In this document: piece after piece, positions 6,876-15,770 of the stretch | Layout of the letters: the number at the start of each line of letters is the position of its first letter | Position numbering within the stretch: the first letter of the stretch is position 1 | From: Dyadobacter luticola | Lineage (GTDB): Bacteria > Bacteroidota > Bacteroidia > Cytophagales > Spirosomataceae | Assembly: GCF_005860805.1 (NCBI RefSeq) | Contig: NZ_VCEJ01000002.1 | Span: 2,464,375 to 2,528,374 of the forward strand | Reading direction: 5' to 3' | DNA: 64,000 nt | Program-made: the position numbers and the translations under genes | The notes under the pieces: model-generated | Database searches by the model: none | What the model saw: the letters and a program-made list of their open reading frames with translations, nothing else | What the model was told of the DNA's origin: nothing

Positions 6876-8894
6876 ATGAAACTCATCTACTTCCTTCCGC
6901 TGGCAATCCTGGCGATAGTTGCCTGCCAGAAAAAGTCGGATTCAGCTACTAACCGAGTCGTGATCACGGGAATTGATTCAACCAAAAAGCCCGGAGACGA
7001 TTTCTTCACGTATGCCAATGGAATCTGGTTTGACACCATCAAAATTCCCGACAGCCAGACGGGTGTAGGCTCTTATTCATTTCTCAATTATCCCCAGCGC
7101 AAGCGGCTGCAAGGTATTTTGGACAGCATTTCGGCAAGCAACAATGCCGCAGGAAGTGTGGAGCAAAAAGTAGGCGATTTTTATGCTTCGGGTATGGACA
7201 CGGCGAAAATCAACCAGCGCGGTCATGAGCCGATCAAGCCGCTGCTGGCCCGCATTGATGCATTAAATGACATTCCGGCCATGATGAAACTGGTGGTGGA
7301 AGAGCAAAAAGCAGGAAATAATTCGATCATCAGCTTCTACGTCGGTCCCGACGATAAGCATAGTACCGTCAACATTGCGCAGTTTTTCCAGACGGGTATT
7401 GGGCTGCCGGAAAGAGATTATTATTTCAAAACAGACTCGACGACGGTCGGTGTGCAGAAGGCTTATCAAACTTATATGACCCAACTTTTTCAACTGTCGG
7501 GTGCGGACGCAGCTACGGCCGGAAAAAATGCGGCGATTGCTTATAACATTCAAAAACAGCTCGCCGGCGCGCACCGGACCAATGTGGAGCTGCGGGACGT
7601 AAAAGCGAATTACAACAAACTTTCCGTCGCGGCACTCGCTAAAAAGCATCCGAACCTGAACTGGACGGCGATGCTCAACGACCTGGGCGCCAAGGTAGAT
7701 TCGGTAAATGTGGGCCAGCCAGGGTATTATGATAAGCTCAATGCCATGCTCCAATCTGTCCCGCTTGCTGATTGGAAAATTTACCTAAAAGCCGTCGCTC
7801 TGACCAATTATGCCAATTTCCTGAGCCGGCCTTTCGAGGACGCTTCTTTTGCCTATACCAAAATCCTGACCGGACAAGCTACCCGACAAACCCGCGCGGA
7901 GGAAATGACGCAGGCTATCGACCAGTCGCTCGGGGACGCGCTGGCGCAGCTGTATGTGAAAAAATATTTCCCGGAATCGGCACGAAAAAGGATGGCTGTT
8001 TTGGTGGATAACCTCAAAAAAGCCTTCGAAGCGCGCATTGACCGGCTGGATTGGATGAGCGATTCGACCAAAGTAAAAGCGAAAGACAAGCTGCATGCCT
8101 TTACGCAAAAAATCGGTTATCCGGATAAATGGCGCGACTATTCGAAAGTGGCGGTGAAGCGGGATACTTATTTTGAAAACCGCTTGTCGGCTGATAAAAA
8201 CGAATATTTCTACAACCTGGATAAGTTGGGCAAGCCCGTCGACCGTACCGAGTGGCATACTACGCCGCCGACTGTGACAGCCTACAACAATCCGCCGCTC
8301 AATGAAATCGTATTCCCGGCAGGTATTTTGCAGCCTCCCTATTTCGACGTCAATGCCGACGATGCGCTGAATTACGGCGGTATCGGCATGGTGATCGGCC
8401 ACGAAATCACACATTCATTCGACGACCAGGGCGCGCAGTACGACAAAGTCGGCAATGTCACAGACTGGTGGACGAAAGCGGATTACACCAAATTCAAAGC
8501 CAAAACCCAGCAGGTAATCGACCAGTATGACAAATTCACTGTCCTGGATTCCATGCACATCAAAGGTGCCCTCACCGTCGGCGAAAACACGGCAGATATT
8601 GCGGGCGTCGCCATCGCCTATGATGCATTTAAAATGACCGAGCAGGGAAAAGATACCACCAGGCTCGACGGATTCACGCCCGATCAGCGGTTTTTTATCT
8701 CGATCGCCCGGATCTGGCGCGTCAAAACGCGGGATGCCTATATGGCGATGTACGTCAATACCAACCCGCATTCACCGGCAAGGTGGCGGGTGAATGGCCC
8801 GCTGATGAATTTCACGCCATTTTACAAAGCATTCAATGTGCAGCCCGGCGATAAAATGTTCAAGCCGGAGAAAGACCGGATTGTGGTTTGGTAA
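6876..8894 (+). CDS. M13-family (neprilysin/PepO-like) zinc metallopeptidase lipoprotein
   Basis: A 672-residue peptidase of the neprilysin family, which cleaves oligopeptides on the amino side of hydrophobic residues. The ATG at 6876 gives a lipoprotein signal with lipobox IVAC (MKLIYFLPLAILAIVACQ), so the enzyme probably sits in the periplasm or on the outer membrane. The N-terminal M13 domain begins with KKPGDDFFTYANGIW. The catalytic half has HEITHSFDDQGAQYD (H509, E510, H513) and GENTADIAGV (E570, D574), and the chain ends in the family's typical VVW. The length is normal and all metal ligands are present. It has its own terminator at 8912-8947. Confidence 0.93.
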   Translation: MKLIYFLPLAILAIVACQKKSDSATNRVVITGIDSTKKPGDDFFTYANGIWFDTIKIPDSQTGVGSYSFLNYPQRKRLQGILDSISASNNAAGSVEQKVGDFYASGMDTAKINQRGHEPIKPLLARIDALNDIPAMMKLVVEEQKAGNNSIISFYVGPDDKHSTVNIAQFFQTGIGLPERDYYFKTDSTTVGVQKAYQTYMTQLFQLSGADAATAGKNAAIAYNIQKQLAGAHRTNVELRDVKANYNKLSVAALAKKHPNLNWTAMLNDLGAKVDSVNVGQPGYYDKLNAMLQSVPLADWKIYLKAVALTNYANFLSRPFEDASFAYTKILTGQATRQTRAEEMTQAIDQSLGDALAQLYVKKYFPESARKRMAVLVDNLKKAFEARIDRLDWMSDSTKVKAKDKLHAFTQKIGYPDKWRDYSKVAVKRDTYFENRLSADKNEYFYNLDKLGKPVDRTEWHTTPPTVTAYNNPPLNEIVFPAGILQPPYFDVNADDALNYGGIGMVIGHEITHSFDDQGAQYDKVGNVTDWWTKADYTKFKAKTQQVIDQYDKFTVLDSMHIKGALTVGENTADIAGVAIAYDAFKMTEQGKDTTRLDGFTPDQRFFISIARIWRVKTRDAYMAMYVNTNPHSPARWRVNGPLMNFTPFYKAFNVQPGDKMFKPEKDRIVVW

Positions 8895-8911
8895 AATGAA
8901 ATGTTGAATGC

Positions 8912-8947
8912 AAAAAGGGCAGCCGACTTGGTCAGCTGCCCTTTTTT
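8912..8947. terminator. Bidirectional terminator between convergent genes
   Basis: A GC-rich stem, GGGCAGC (8917-8923) with GCTGCCC (8935-8941), is flanked by an A-run on the left and a T-run on the right. It can therefore end transcripts of the M13 peptidase gene (plus) and of the small gene at 8970 (minus). Confidence 0.85.
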
Positions 8948-8969
8948 ATCGTAAATACTGCTACTTAAA

Positions 8970-9344
8970 TTACTTAGCTCCCTTCACAGCTCTGATAGGA
9001 AAGTCGCCATATTGAGAGGAAATTAAGCCTTTCAAAGTATCTCCTTTTTGTTCCAAAGCATATTTGAAAACGCCGCCCTGGTTTTCGGTGCTGAATGTAA
9101 CTTTCCCGCCGCCGACCATCAATTCCTTCATTTCTATCTTTTCGCCGCCCTCGACGTATCCGGTGGTTTTGTTGTCTTTCATTTCAAAAACCAGGAATCC
9201 TGATTCATATTCAGGTGGCACATCGCTGATCAGGTATTTCCAGGTACCTACAATGTCGTCGGCAATGATCGCTCTCCGCGCCGCGATGGACAGGAAGCTA
9301 ATCGCAATAATCATCAGGAAGTAATGCTTTGTTTTCATGTTCAT
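8970..9344 (-). CDS. Small exported protein of unknown function, lipocalin-like
   Basis: A 124-residue protein with an N-terminal signal or anchor helix (MKTKHYFLMIIAISFLSIAA). The mature part is beta-rich and begins IVGTWKYLISDVPPEYESG, followed by alternating strands such as GFLVFEMKDNKTTGYV and GDTLKGLISSQYGDFPI. The IVGTW opening and the GDTLKG turn recall lipocalin-like or META-type domains that report on small ligands, but I cannot assign a family with certainty. Two ATGs six bases apart (9342-9344 and 9336-9338) are possible starts. It is convergent with the M13 peptidase and shares a terminator with it. Confidence 0.7.
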   Translation of the reverse strand: MNMKTKHYFLMIIAISFLSIAARRAIIADDIVGTWKYLISDVPPEYESGFLVFEMKDNKTTGYVEGGEKIEMKELMVGGGKVTFSTENQGGVFKYALEQKGDTLKGLISSQYGDFPIRAVKGAK

Positions 9345-9469
9345 TCAAATGTTTGAGTTTGACAGCTTTGATAAAAGCCCGAAAAATTTAATACAAATTC
9401 TCCTTATTCTATAATTTTTTGACATTATCCGTATAGAATTTTATCAGAAATGATTTTTAGATATTATAT

Positions 9470-9485
9470 TACGAAAGATTTCGTA
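9470..9485. promoter_or_regulatory. Palindrome in front of the permease gene
   Basis: TACGAAA (9470-9476) and TTTCGTA (9479-9485) are perfect inverted repeats separated by GA. An overlapping second pair, GAAAGAT and ATCTTTC, extends to about 9496. The site ends 22 bases before the permease ATG, a position suited to a repressor operator or to a translation-blocking hairpin. No regulator is encoded next to it. Confidence 0.3.
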
Positions 9486-9507
9486 TACATCTTTCACTAG
9501 CCAGGCC

Positions 9508-11940
9508 ATGATTAAAAGCTACCTCAAAACTGCCGGACGCAGCCTGCTGCGCAACAAACTTTTTTCATTTATCAATGTTATCGGACTGGCTATCAGCATG
9601 TCCGTCGGATTGCTGCTGATTGCGTTCTTACTGGACCTCCGATCTTACGACCGCTTCAACAAAAATGGTGACCGCATTTACCGCATCACAAATGTGGCCA
9701 GTTTTAAAGGAGAGCGCGACGGTAAGTTTGGGACGACTTCTATCAAAACCGGAAAACTGATCCGGCAAAAAGTGACGGGCGTGGACGAAGTGGCAATTCT
9801 TCGCAGCGACTTCGAGCAGGATGCGCAGGTAGGTGATAACATTCTGCCTGTCAAAGGCTTTTGGGCAGAATCCTCCATTTTCAGGATTTTTAGTTTGCCT
9901 ATGCTGGAAGGTAACCCTGAGACCGCGCTGAAAGACCCCTACTCGATCGTCCTCACCGAAACCGCGGCCAAAAAGCTTTTCGGAAACCAGGCTGCGCTCG
10001 GGAAATCCATCCAATTCGACTCGCTCGACTACCAGGTCACGGGCGTGATGCAGGACGTACCCTTCTTTTCGCACATCCATTTTGAGGCGCTGGTATCATT
10101 ATCGACTGCTCAGCAACTGAATTTGAAAGATCAGAATTTTGAAAAATGGACGAGCATGTGGTCCAACTATGTATATGTGCTCTTGCCTGAAAATGCGGAT
10201 AAAAAAGTTGTTCAAAAGCAACTGGACGCGATTGCGCGGGAAGAAAACCAGGCGGACGAGAATACGAACATTCAGCTTGAACTTTTGCCGCTATACAACA
10301 TTGTGGTCGGCGAAAACCTGAGCCGGTCGATGGGGCCAGGCGGGCCGCATGTGCCGCCGGTGGCGCTCTGGATATTGGGCGGGCTGGCTTTGGTGGTTTT
10401 GTTATCCGCTTGTTTCAATTATACCAATTTATCAATCGCCCGCGGCATGCGGCGATTTAAGGAAGTAGGCTTGCGGAAAGCGATCGGTGCGGGGAAAAAT
10501 CAGGTACGCCAGCAGTTTCTGGCAGAGGCAGTGATGATTTCGCTGGCTGCGCTTTTTCTTTCGTTTTTCCTATTCCTGTTTTTGCGGCCGCAACTGATCA
10601 ACCTTGCACCCGAAATGCAGCGGCTCGTCAAGCTCGATCTTAACCCGGTCACGATCATTACCTTTATCATTTTTTCAATCACAATCGGCGTGATAGCAGG
10701 CTTCATGCCCGCGATTTTCTTTTCCAAAATCAGTGCGATCAGCGCATTCCGGAATGCCACCGGCCCTGCAATGCAATCCGTCAAGGCTTTCAGGCACATT
10801 ACGCTCCGGCAAGGGCTGGCGGTGGTCCAGTATACGCTCACATTGATTTTCATCACCACAACCGCCATCGGTTATGTGCAGTACAAGAATATTCTCGCAT
10901 TCGATCTCGGTTTTAATACTGATAACATTCTCAATATCAACATGCAGGGAAACAAGCCCGATGCATTGATGAAGGAACTGGGCGAAATGCCCGAGGTAAC
11001 TGCCCTGTCGCGGTCGATAATCATTACCGCCGTGGGAAATGCCTGGGGAGGCAATATGAAGTACCGGAATTCGCAGGATTCGGCACTGGTGCTCACCAAC
11101 CAGGTCGACGAAAACTATCTGAAAGTGCACGAATACAAGCTGATCGCAGGCGGAAATTTCCAAACGCGGCCTGCCAATTTCAAAAGTGCGCACGAGGTGA
11201 TCGTCAACCAGCAGGTTTTGAAACGCTTCAACATTGGCGGCGGTGATCCCGCCAGGGCGATCGGCGAGGAAATTACATTCAGCAATTTTGGGGTTAGCGG
11301 ACTCAGAATGACCATCGTCGGCGTCATGAAAGATTTTCACTACGGCAAAGTCGACAACGTAATCGGGCCGGTGGCGCTGATGCCCTGGACGCCCGAAGAC
11401 CGGACGATTTTGAATGTAAAACTGAAAAGCAGCGACATGTTGGCCACGCGTGCGAAGATCGAATCGACCTGGAAAAAAATTGACCGCGTGCATCCGCTGG
11501 ATGCCAAGTTTTATCAAGAAGAAATCGAAGAAGCGTACAGCGAGTTTTCTGCGATGATCAAAATCATCGGTTTCTTATCATTTCTCGCTATTTCCATCGC
11601 CTCGCTAGGCTTGTTCGGCATGGTGGTTTTCACGACTGAAACCAGGCTGAAAGAAATCGGGATCCGTAAAGTGCTGGGAGCCAATGAAGGTAGCCTGATG
11701 TTTTTGCTGAGCCGCAATTTCTTGGTTCTGCTATCGATTTCAGCAGTTATCGCACTGCCGGTTACTTACCTGTTTTTTGAGAAATTCATCCTCCGGAATT
11801 TCCCCTACCACACGCCGGTGCAGATCGTCGAGCTGTTTATCGGGTTGATCGCCGTGCTTGTGATCGCATTCGTTATGATCGGGTCGCAGACTTTACGGGC
11901 CGCGCGGACCAACCCGGTGGAGGTTCTTAAAAGTGAGTAG
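9508..11940 (+). CDS. FtsX/MacB-type ABC transporter permease
   Basis: An 810-residue inner-membrane permease of the duplicated FtsX/MacB type common in Cytophagales. The start (MIKSYLKTAGRSLLRNK) leads into the first transmembrane helix (INVIGLAISMSVGLLLIAFLL). A large periplasmic MacB_PCD domain (about 45-270) and three helices follow, with the coupling segment KEVGLRKAIGAGKNQV. A second helix, periplasmic and FtsX unit (about 425-800) carries KEIGIRKVLGANEGSL and ends ARTNPVEVLKSE. No ATPase gene is adjacent, so the partner must be encoded elsewhere. Such proteins are usually linked to efflux or mechanotransmission, and the substrate is not visible. The msrA gene follows after 33 bp on the same strand. 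Confidence 0.9.
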   Translation: MIKSYLKTAGRSLLRNKLFSFINVIGLAISMSVGLLLIAFLLDLRSYDRFNKNGDRIYRITNVASFKGERDGKFGTTSIKTGKLIRQKVTGVDEVAILRSDFEQDAQVGDNILPVKGFWAESSIFRIFSLPMLEGNPETALKDPYSIVLTETAAKKLFGNQAALGKSIQFDSLDYQVTGVMQDVPFFSHIHFEALVSLSTAQQLNLKDQNFEKWTSMWSNYVYVLLPENADKKVVQKQLDAIAREENQADENTNIQLELLPLYNIVVGENLSRSMGPGGPHVPPVALWILGGLALVVLLSACFNYTNLSIARGMRRFKEVGLRKAIGAGKNQVRQQFLAEAVMISLAALFLSFFLFLFLRPQLINLAPEMQRLVKLDLNPVTIITFIIFSITIGVIAGFMPAIFFSKISAISAFRNATGPAMQSVKAFRHITLRQGLAVVQYTLTLIFITTTAIGYVQYKNILAFDLGFNTDNILNINMQGNKPDALMKELGEMPEVTALSRSIIITAVGNAWGGNMKYRNSQDSALVLTNQVDENYLKVHEYKLIAGGNFQTRPANFKSAHEVIVNQQVLKRFNIGGGDPARAIGEEITFSNFGVSGLRMTIVGVMKDFHYGKVDNVIGPVALMPWTPEDRTILNVKLKSSDMLATRAKIESTWKKIDRVHPLDAKFYQEEIEEAYSEFSAMIKIIGFLSFLAISIASLGLFGMVVFTTETRLKEIGIRKVLGANEGSLMFLLSRNFLVLLSISAVIALPVTYLFFEKFILRNFPYHTPVQIVELFIGLIAVLVIAFVMIGSQTLRAARTNPVEVLKSE

Positions 11941-11973
11941 GAATTTAGGGCGGATTGCCCTATCTTGAATATT

Positions 11974-12468
11974 ATGAAAAACGAAACTGCTATTTTGGCC
12001 GGCGGTTGCTTCTGGGGAGTGGAAGAACTGATCAGGCATCAACCCGGTGTTATTTCGACCGTTGTGGGCTATACGGGCGGCGATGTGGTAAATGCGACCT
12101 ACCGGAATCACGGAACCCACGCAGAAGGGATTGAGATTGTTTTCGACCCGGAAAAGATATCTTATAGAAAACTGCTGGAATATTTTTTCCAGATCCACGA
12201 CCCGACCACCCGCAACCGGCAGGGAAACGACATCGGTACCTCTTATCGCTCGGCTATATTCTATCTCAATGAAGAACAGCACGATACGGCGGTAAAGCTC
12301 GTCGAAGAGCTGGAAGCCTCAGGCCGCTGGCCAGGAAAATTTGCGACCGAAGTAGTGCCTGCTACCGATTTCTGGATCGCCGAAACCGAGCACCAGGATT
12401 ATCTGCAAAAACATCCCGGCGGCTACACCTGCCATTTTGAAAGGCCCAGCTGGAAGTTGGAAAACTAA
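11974..12468 (+). CDS. msrA: Peptide-methionine (S)-S-oxide reductase MsrA
   Basis: A 164-residue enzyme that reduces S-methionine sulfoxide in proteins. The catalytic motif GGCFWG puts the nucleophilic cysteine at residue 12, and the family segments [24 protein letters not shown] and [10 protein letters not shown] are all present. The length fits a single-domain cytosolic MsrA with no MsrB fusion. The ATG at 11974 is preferred over an in-frame TTG nine bases upstream because [15 protein letters not shown] is the usual family start. It follows the permease by 33 bp and is probably cotranscribed. Confidence 0.96.
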   Translation: MKNETAILAGGCFWGVEELIRHQPGVISTVVGYTGGDVVNATYRNHGTHAEGIEIVFDPEKISYRKLLEYFFQIHDPTTRNRQGNDIGTSYRSAIFYLNEEQHDTAVKLVEELEASGRWPGKFATEVVPATDFWIAETEHQDYLQKHPGGYTCHFERPSWKLEN

Positions 12469-12479
12469 GATCGAGCTAC

Positions 12480-12530
12480 ATTGAAGGGGGAAGTCAGGCC
12501 GTCGGAAGTTGGCACAATTTCCCCTTCAAT
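12480..12530. repeat. Hairpin downstream of msrA
   Basis: A 10-bp perfect inverted repeat, ATTGAAGGGG (12480-12489) and CCCCTTCAAT (12521-12530), encloses a 31-base loop. A second pair (CAGGCC near 12495, GGCCTG near 12533) could form a competing fold. It may end msrA transcription, but there is no good T-run. It also borders the gene remnant at 12565. Confidence 0.45.
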
Positions 12531-12564
12531 TTGGCCTGTTTTGCCTACTTGGGCCGCTGCATAG

Positions 12565-12699
12565 GTTGCCTTCGATCATTTTAAAATCTACCAACAAAAG
12601 CTTCCCTGGGCCACATTCCGTGAAATCAACACCGGCGGCCATCAGTTTGATAATGATCTGCGGATTGTAGCAGCGGATATCAAAGCGCTGCAATTTTAA
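12565..12699 (+). pseudogene. C-terminal remnant of an alpha/beta-hydrolase-like gene
   Basis: A 44-codon stretch ending in TAA reads like the tail of a protein: VAFDHFKIYQQKLPWATFRE, then the segment INTGGHQFDNDLRIVAADIK and ALQF. The GGHQF-xND-L pattern resembles the catalytic-histidine loop and last helix of some alpha/beta hydrolases. An in-frame TAG lies directly before it and there is no start codon or upstream domain, so it is probably a decayed gene. The family call is tentative. Confidence 0.4.
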
Positions 12700-12764
12700 C
12701 ATTAATGTATTTCAGCAAAACTGAGAATAAAGTAGCTGTCAGATTTCATCGTGATTTGAGACAG

Positions 12765-13280
12765 TTACTTCAAAATCCCGTGCTTCCGGTTCTGCGCATT
12801 ATTTTCAAACTCAATCAAATAAGGATTACTTTTTGAATATCTCAGATACAAGGTATCCCCCTGCTTCAAATCGTAGCTGAACCGGACCTTACTTTGCAAA
12901 ACTTTGCCATTTGCGACATAAGTGAAATTCCGGTAAAAATCTCTTCGGCTTCGCAGATACCTGCTCGAAATATCGGTCGCAATGCCGTAAGTGCTGACTC
13001 CATCCTGCTCAATTTTTTTGGTTTTAACAGAATAAAAAATTTGGGCATTGACATATAAGATCAACCCCACGAAAACCAGCCGGCCGATAAAAAACCCTAG
13101 AATACCTGCCGCCGTATCGGGGATCCAGCTATCGAAGCTCTGATACAATACCAGGCTGGCGACGACGACCAGCAGAAAGGGTACGAATGAAATAAACTTG
13201 TTTTCACCCATGCTGCCGTAAATGCCGAAAAAGGAAAACAATAAGATACAGCCTGCTAGAATGCTCCGACGGATAGTCAT
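12765..13280 (-). CDS. Small membrane protein, DUF3592-like
   Basis: A 171-residue protein with an N-terminal hydrophobic block of three helices (residues about 5-25, 29-46 and 57-85), followed by a short soluble beta domain. That domain, with DFYRNFTYVANGKVLQSKV and GDTLYLRYSKSNPYLIEF, matches the pattern of DUF3592-like proteins, in which a polar domain ends in a Y-S/P-x-NP motif. Function is unknown. It is divergently placed from the SMP-30-like gene at 13375, with 94 bp between them. Confidence 0.7.
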   Translation of the reverse strand: MTIRRSILAGCILLFSFFGIYGSMGENKFISFVPFLLVVVASLVLYQSFDSWIPDTAAGILGFFIGRLVFVGLILYVNAQIFYSVKTKKIEQDGVSTYGIATDISSRYLRSRRDFYRNFTYVANGKVLQSKVRFSYDLKQGDTLYLRYSKSNPYLIEFENNAQNRKHGILK

Positions 13281-13374
13281 TTTGGAATAATGTTGCCTGA
13301 TAACAAACCAATTTCGTTAATTGCTGAAAATTCATATCCACTTCCAACATTATTTAATCCTGAACAAAAAGCTC

Positions 13375-14223
13375 ATGACAAAATCATTCCTATCTGCACT
13401 GACCGGCCTGGCTATTGGCGCCATCTCATTTGCCCAGGCACAAACCATTGATCTGAAACCAGTTTGGGAAACCGACACGACCATCCGTACCCCGGAATCG
13501 GTTTTGTTCGATCCTGCACAAAAAATCCTTTACGTGGCTTGTATCAATGGCGGCCCGAAATTGGAAAACAAAAGCAGCTTCATCGCCAAAGTAGGTCTCG
13601 ACGGTAAAGTGAAACAGCTGAAATTTACCGAAAACCTCAATTCCACAAAAGGAATGGGCATGTTGGGCAAGAAATTATATGTAACCGAAATGACGCAGGT
13701 TGCTGAGATTGAGCTCGCTACGGGCAAAGTTTCAAACCGCTACCCGATCGAAGGCGCGAAGTTTTTGAATGATATTACAGTCGATCCTAAAAAAGGCATC
13801 GTATACATTTCCGACTCGGGTGAGGGCAAAGTCTGGGCGATTGATAAAGGAAAAGTCGTACCGGTGATGTCCGGCGATCCGCTGAAAGGAACCAATGGTC
13901 TTTTGTTTGAAAACGACGCACTGCTGATCGGAAATGGCGACGGCACCTTGTACAGCATGGATCTGCAAAGCAAGAAACTGACTTCGGTCGGTAAAGTGAG
14001 CGGCGGAATCGACGGCATTGTCGGTTTGGGAAACAAGACTTACATCGTCACCGAGTGGGGCGGAAAGATCTGGTACGTAAAAGCCGACGGCACAACCGAG
14101 CTGAAAATGGATACCTCAGCCGACAAAATCAACACCGCGGATCTTGCCTACGATCCGACAACGAAAATGATCTACGTCCCGACTTTTTTTCACAATACCG
14201 TAAAAGCATTTTCGCTTAAATAA
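13375..14223 (+). CDS. Exported SMP-30/gluconolactonase-like beta-propeller protein
   Basis: A 282-residue secreted protein. The ATG at 13375 gives a clear signal peptide (MTKSFLSALTGLAIGAISF, cut near AQAQ). The mature protein is a six-bladed propeller of the SMP-30/NHL type: ESVLFDPAQKILYVACINGG, KLYVTEMTQVAEIEL, NDITVDPKKGIVYISDSGEG, GTNGLLFENDALLIGNGDG. Family members bind a divalent metal and include lactonases, but many bacterial relatives have no known substrate. It is followed by a strong terminator, so the gene is probably monocistronic. Confidence 0.82.
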   Translation: MTKSFLSALTGLAIGAISFAQAQTIDLKPVWETDTTIRTPESVLFDPAQKILYVACINGGPKLENKSSFIAKVGLDGKVKQLKFTENLNSTKGMGMLGKKLYVTEMTQVAEIELATGKVSNRYPIEGAKFLNDITVDPKKGIVYISDSGEGKVWAIDKGKVVPVMSGDPLKGTNGLLFENDALLIGNGDGTLYSMDLQSKKLTSVGKVSGGIDGIVGLGNKTYIVTEWGGKIWYVKADGTTELKMDTSADKINTADLAYDPTTKMIYVPTFFHNTVKAFSLK

Positions 14224-14237
14224 TTTTTTCAAAGACA

Positions 14238-14273
14238 AAAAAAGAGGTGTCCCGAAAAGGCACCTCTTTTTTT
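14238..14273 (+). terminator. Rho-independent terminator of the SMP-30-like gene
   Basis: AAAGAGGTG (14241-14249) pairs with CACCTCTTT (14261-14269), preceded by an A-run and followed by a T-run of at least seven bases. Confidence 0.88.
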
Positions 14274-14292
14274 GTTGGGGCTTGCAAGCCTA

Positions 14293-14382
14293 TTATCCGA
14301 TTTCTACAACTGAATCCTTGACATTGGAGCGCTCGGGACTAAAAATGAGAGCAAAAAGCAGCATCACATAAAAGCGTTTCAT
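14293..14382 (-). CDS. Possible 29-residue peptide
   Basis: A short open frame starting at ATG 14380-14382 encodes MKRFYVMLLFALIFSPERSN followed by VKDSVVEIG. The basic start followed by 11 hydrophobic residues looks like a signal sequence or a single membrane helix. It lies alone in the 255-bp gap between the SMP-30-like gene and the M19 dipeptidase gene. No strong ribosome site is visible. It could be a small membrane peptide, a truncated exported protein or a chance frame. Confidence 0.3.
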   Translation of the reverse strand: MKRFYVMLLFALIFSPERSNVKDSVVEIG

Positions 14383-14478
14383 GGTATTATTGAGAGGGAT
14401 GGAGGTTGAGTATAATTTTTAATTGTAATTATACAAAAATCCCAAAACTCTTCAAAGTCGTTTGCAAGTATCTCCATG

Positions 14479-15723
14479 TTAAATTTTTCCTTCCGTCACT
14501 TGCCTGATCACACGCAGCCAATTTAAGCCAAGAATTTTCTTAATGCGCTGATCTGTGTAGCCGAGTCGCTGCAATGCCAGTGTTATCTGTGGATAATCAC
14601 TGATATCCCTAATTTCCCGCGGAAGTTCCGGGCCGCCGTCAAGATCGGAGCCGAGGGCAATGTGGTCTTCACCCACAAGGTTTACACCGTAGTCGATCAC
14701 CTTCGCAAGCTGGTCCACGTGCATCCAATATTCATCGGGGATGGTTTGGTTGTAGGTAAAAGGCAGTTCCTTCGCAAATTCTCGGTCCACGTCGTCAATG
14801 GTTTTTGAAGTATCCTGCGTCAGCAATATCCGCGGCGTTTTGGGTTGAGGGTTCGGCTGCACCCGGATCGGGTTGTTCTTCCGCTGCCATGCCCAGTATT
14901 TCGGATTGTTAAAAAGACTGCCAAAATGCACGCCGATCACGCCGCCTTTCGCCGCGATGGCTTTGGCCGCCTCGTCGGAAATACATCGGGGATGATCGAC
15001 AATTTTGTAAAAACCCCCGTGACTGTAAATCACCGGATGTTTGCTCGTGGCAGCTGCCTGTAAAATGGCAGCATTGGAAGCATGCGCCACATTGATCACC
15101 ATCCCCAGGTTGTTCATTTCCCTGATCACCGCCTTGCCGTGGTCATTGATCCCGCCCCAGGTATACACATCATTACAGGCATCGATAAAACCATTGGTCG
15201 TGCTATGGGCCGTCAGCTGCATGGAGCGGAGGCCCAATTTATATAGTGATCGCAGCAAATCCAGGTCACCATAAAGGTCATAACCGCCTTCCAAATCCAG
15301 GAAGGCCGCCATTTTTCCCTTTTTATTAATCCGCTCAATATCCGAAGCCGTCAGCGCCAGCTCAATCACCGCATTGTTTCTCTTAATCTGATCCAGCGCA
15401 AGGTTCACCACCCGAAATGTATTCTTGGTCTCAAACCGGCCCGGATAATAATTCTCCGGCGTATAAACAGAAAAAAACATCGCATCCAGCCCACCTTCCT
15501 TGGACCGCGGCAAATCCACCGTACCATCCTTGTATCGCTGACCAATATCGGTTTTCAGGATCAGCTCTCTGCTCATCACGTGCGTATGGCCATCCATCAC
15601 AAAGGCATCGCGGTGAAGGTCTTGGGGTAGGGTTATGGCTTTGACGGCGGGATATTGTTCTAGCATAATATCTCCGGCTACCGGTAATAAAGTCAGGCTT
15701 TTTATAACATCTCTACGATTCAT
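14479..15723 (-). CDS. M19-family (renal dipeptidase-like) membrane dipeptidase
   Basis: A 414-residue metal-dependent dipeptidase of the amidohydrolase fold. A short basic-hydrophobic start (MNRRDVIKSLTLLPVAG) suggests export, possibly by Tat. Metal-binding and family motifs appear in order: DGHTHVM near residue 45, the bridging glutamate in AAFLDLEGGYDL, VINVAHAS, YSHGGFYKI and GSDLDGGPELP. The enzyme would cleave dipeptides, possibly including D-amino-acid peptides from cell-wall turnover. A long perfect inverted repeat lies directly upstream. It is one of four secreted peptidases of different families within 14 kb. Confidence 0.9.
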   Translation of the reverse strand: MNRRDVIKSLTLLPVAGDIMLEQYPAVKAITLPQDLHRDAFVMDGHTHVMSRELILKTDIGQRYKDGTVDLPRSKEGGLDAMFFSVYTPENYYPGRFETKNTFRVVNLALDQIKRNNAVIELALTASDIERINKKGKMAAFLDLEGGYDLYGDLDLLRSLYKLGLRSMQLTAHSTTNGFIDACNDVYTWGGINDHGKAVIREMNNLGMVINVAHASNAAILQAAATSKHPVIYSHGGFYKIVDHPRCISDEAAKAIAAKGGVIGVHFGSLFNNPKYWAWQRKNNPIRVQPNPQPKTPRILLTQDTSKTIDDVDREFAKELPFTYNQTIPDEYWMHVDQLAKVIDYGVNLVGEDHIALGSDLDGGPELPREIRDISDYPQITLALQRLGYTDQRIKKILGLNWLRVIRQVTEGKI

Positions 15724-15770
15724 TTTTTCTAGTTCATTTTTGCTTGATTTCTAACAATTAAGGCACCTAA

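Noticed and set aside
10675..11517. A 280-codon minus-strand frame inside the permease gene
   Set aside because: The plus-strand frame has clear FtsX motifs; the antisense frame is His/Arg-rich and without domain features.
12480..12530. Hairpin as a strong terminator of msrA
   Set aside because: The 31-base loop and lack of a clear T-run make an intrinsic terminator unlikely, so it is kept only as a structured repeat.
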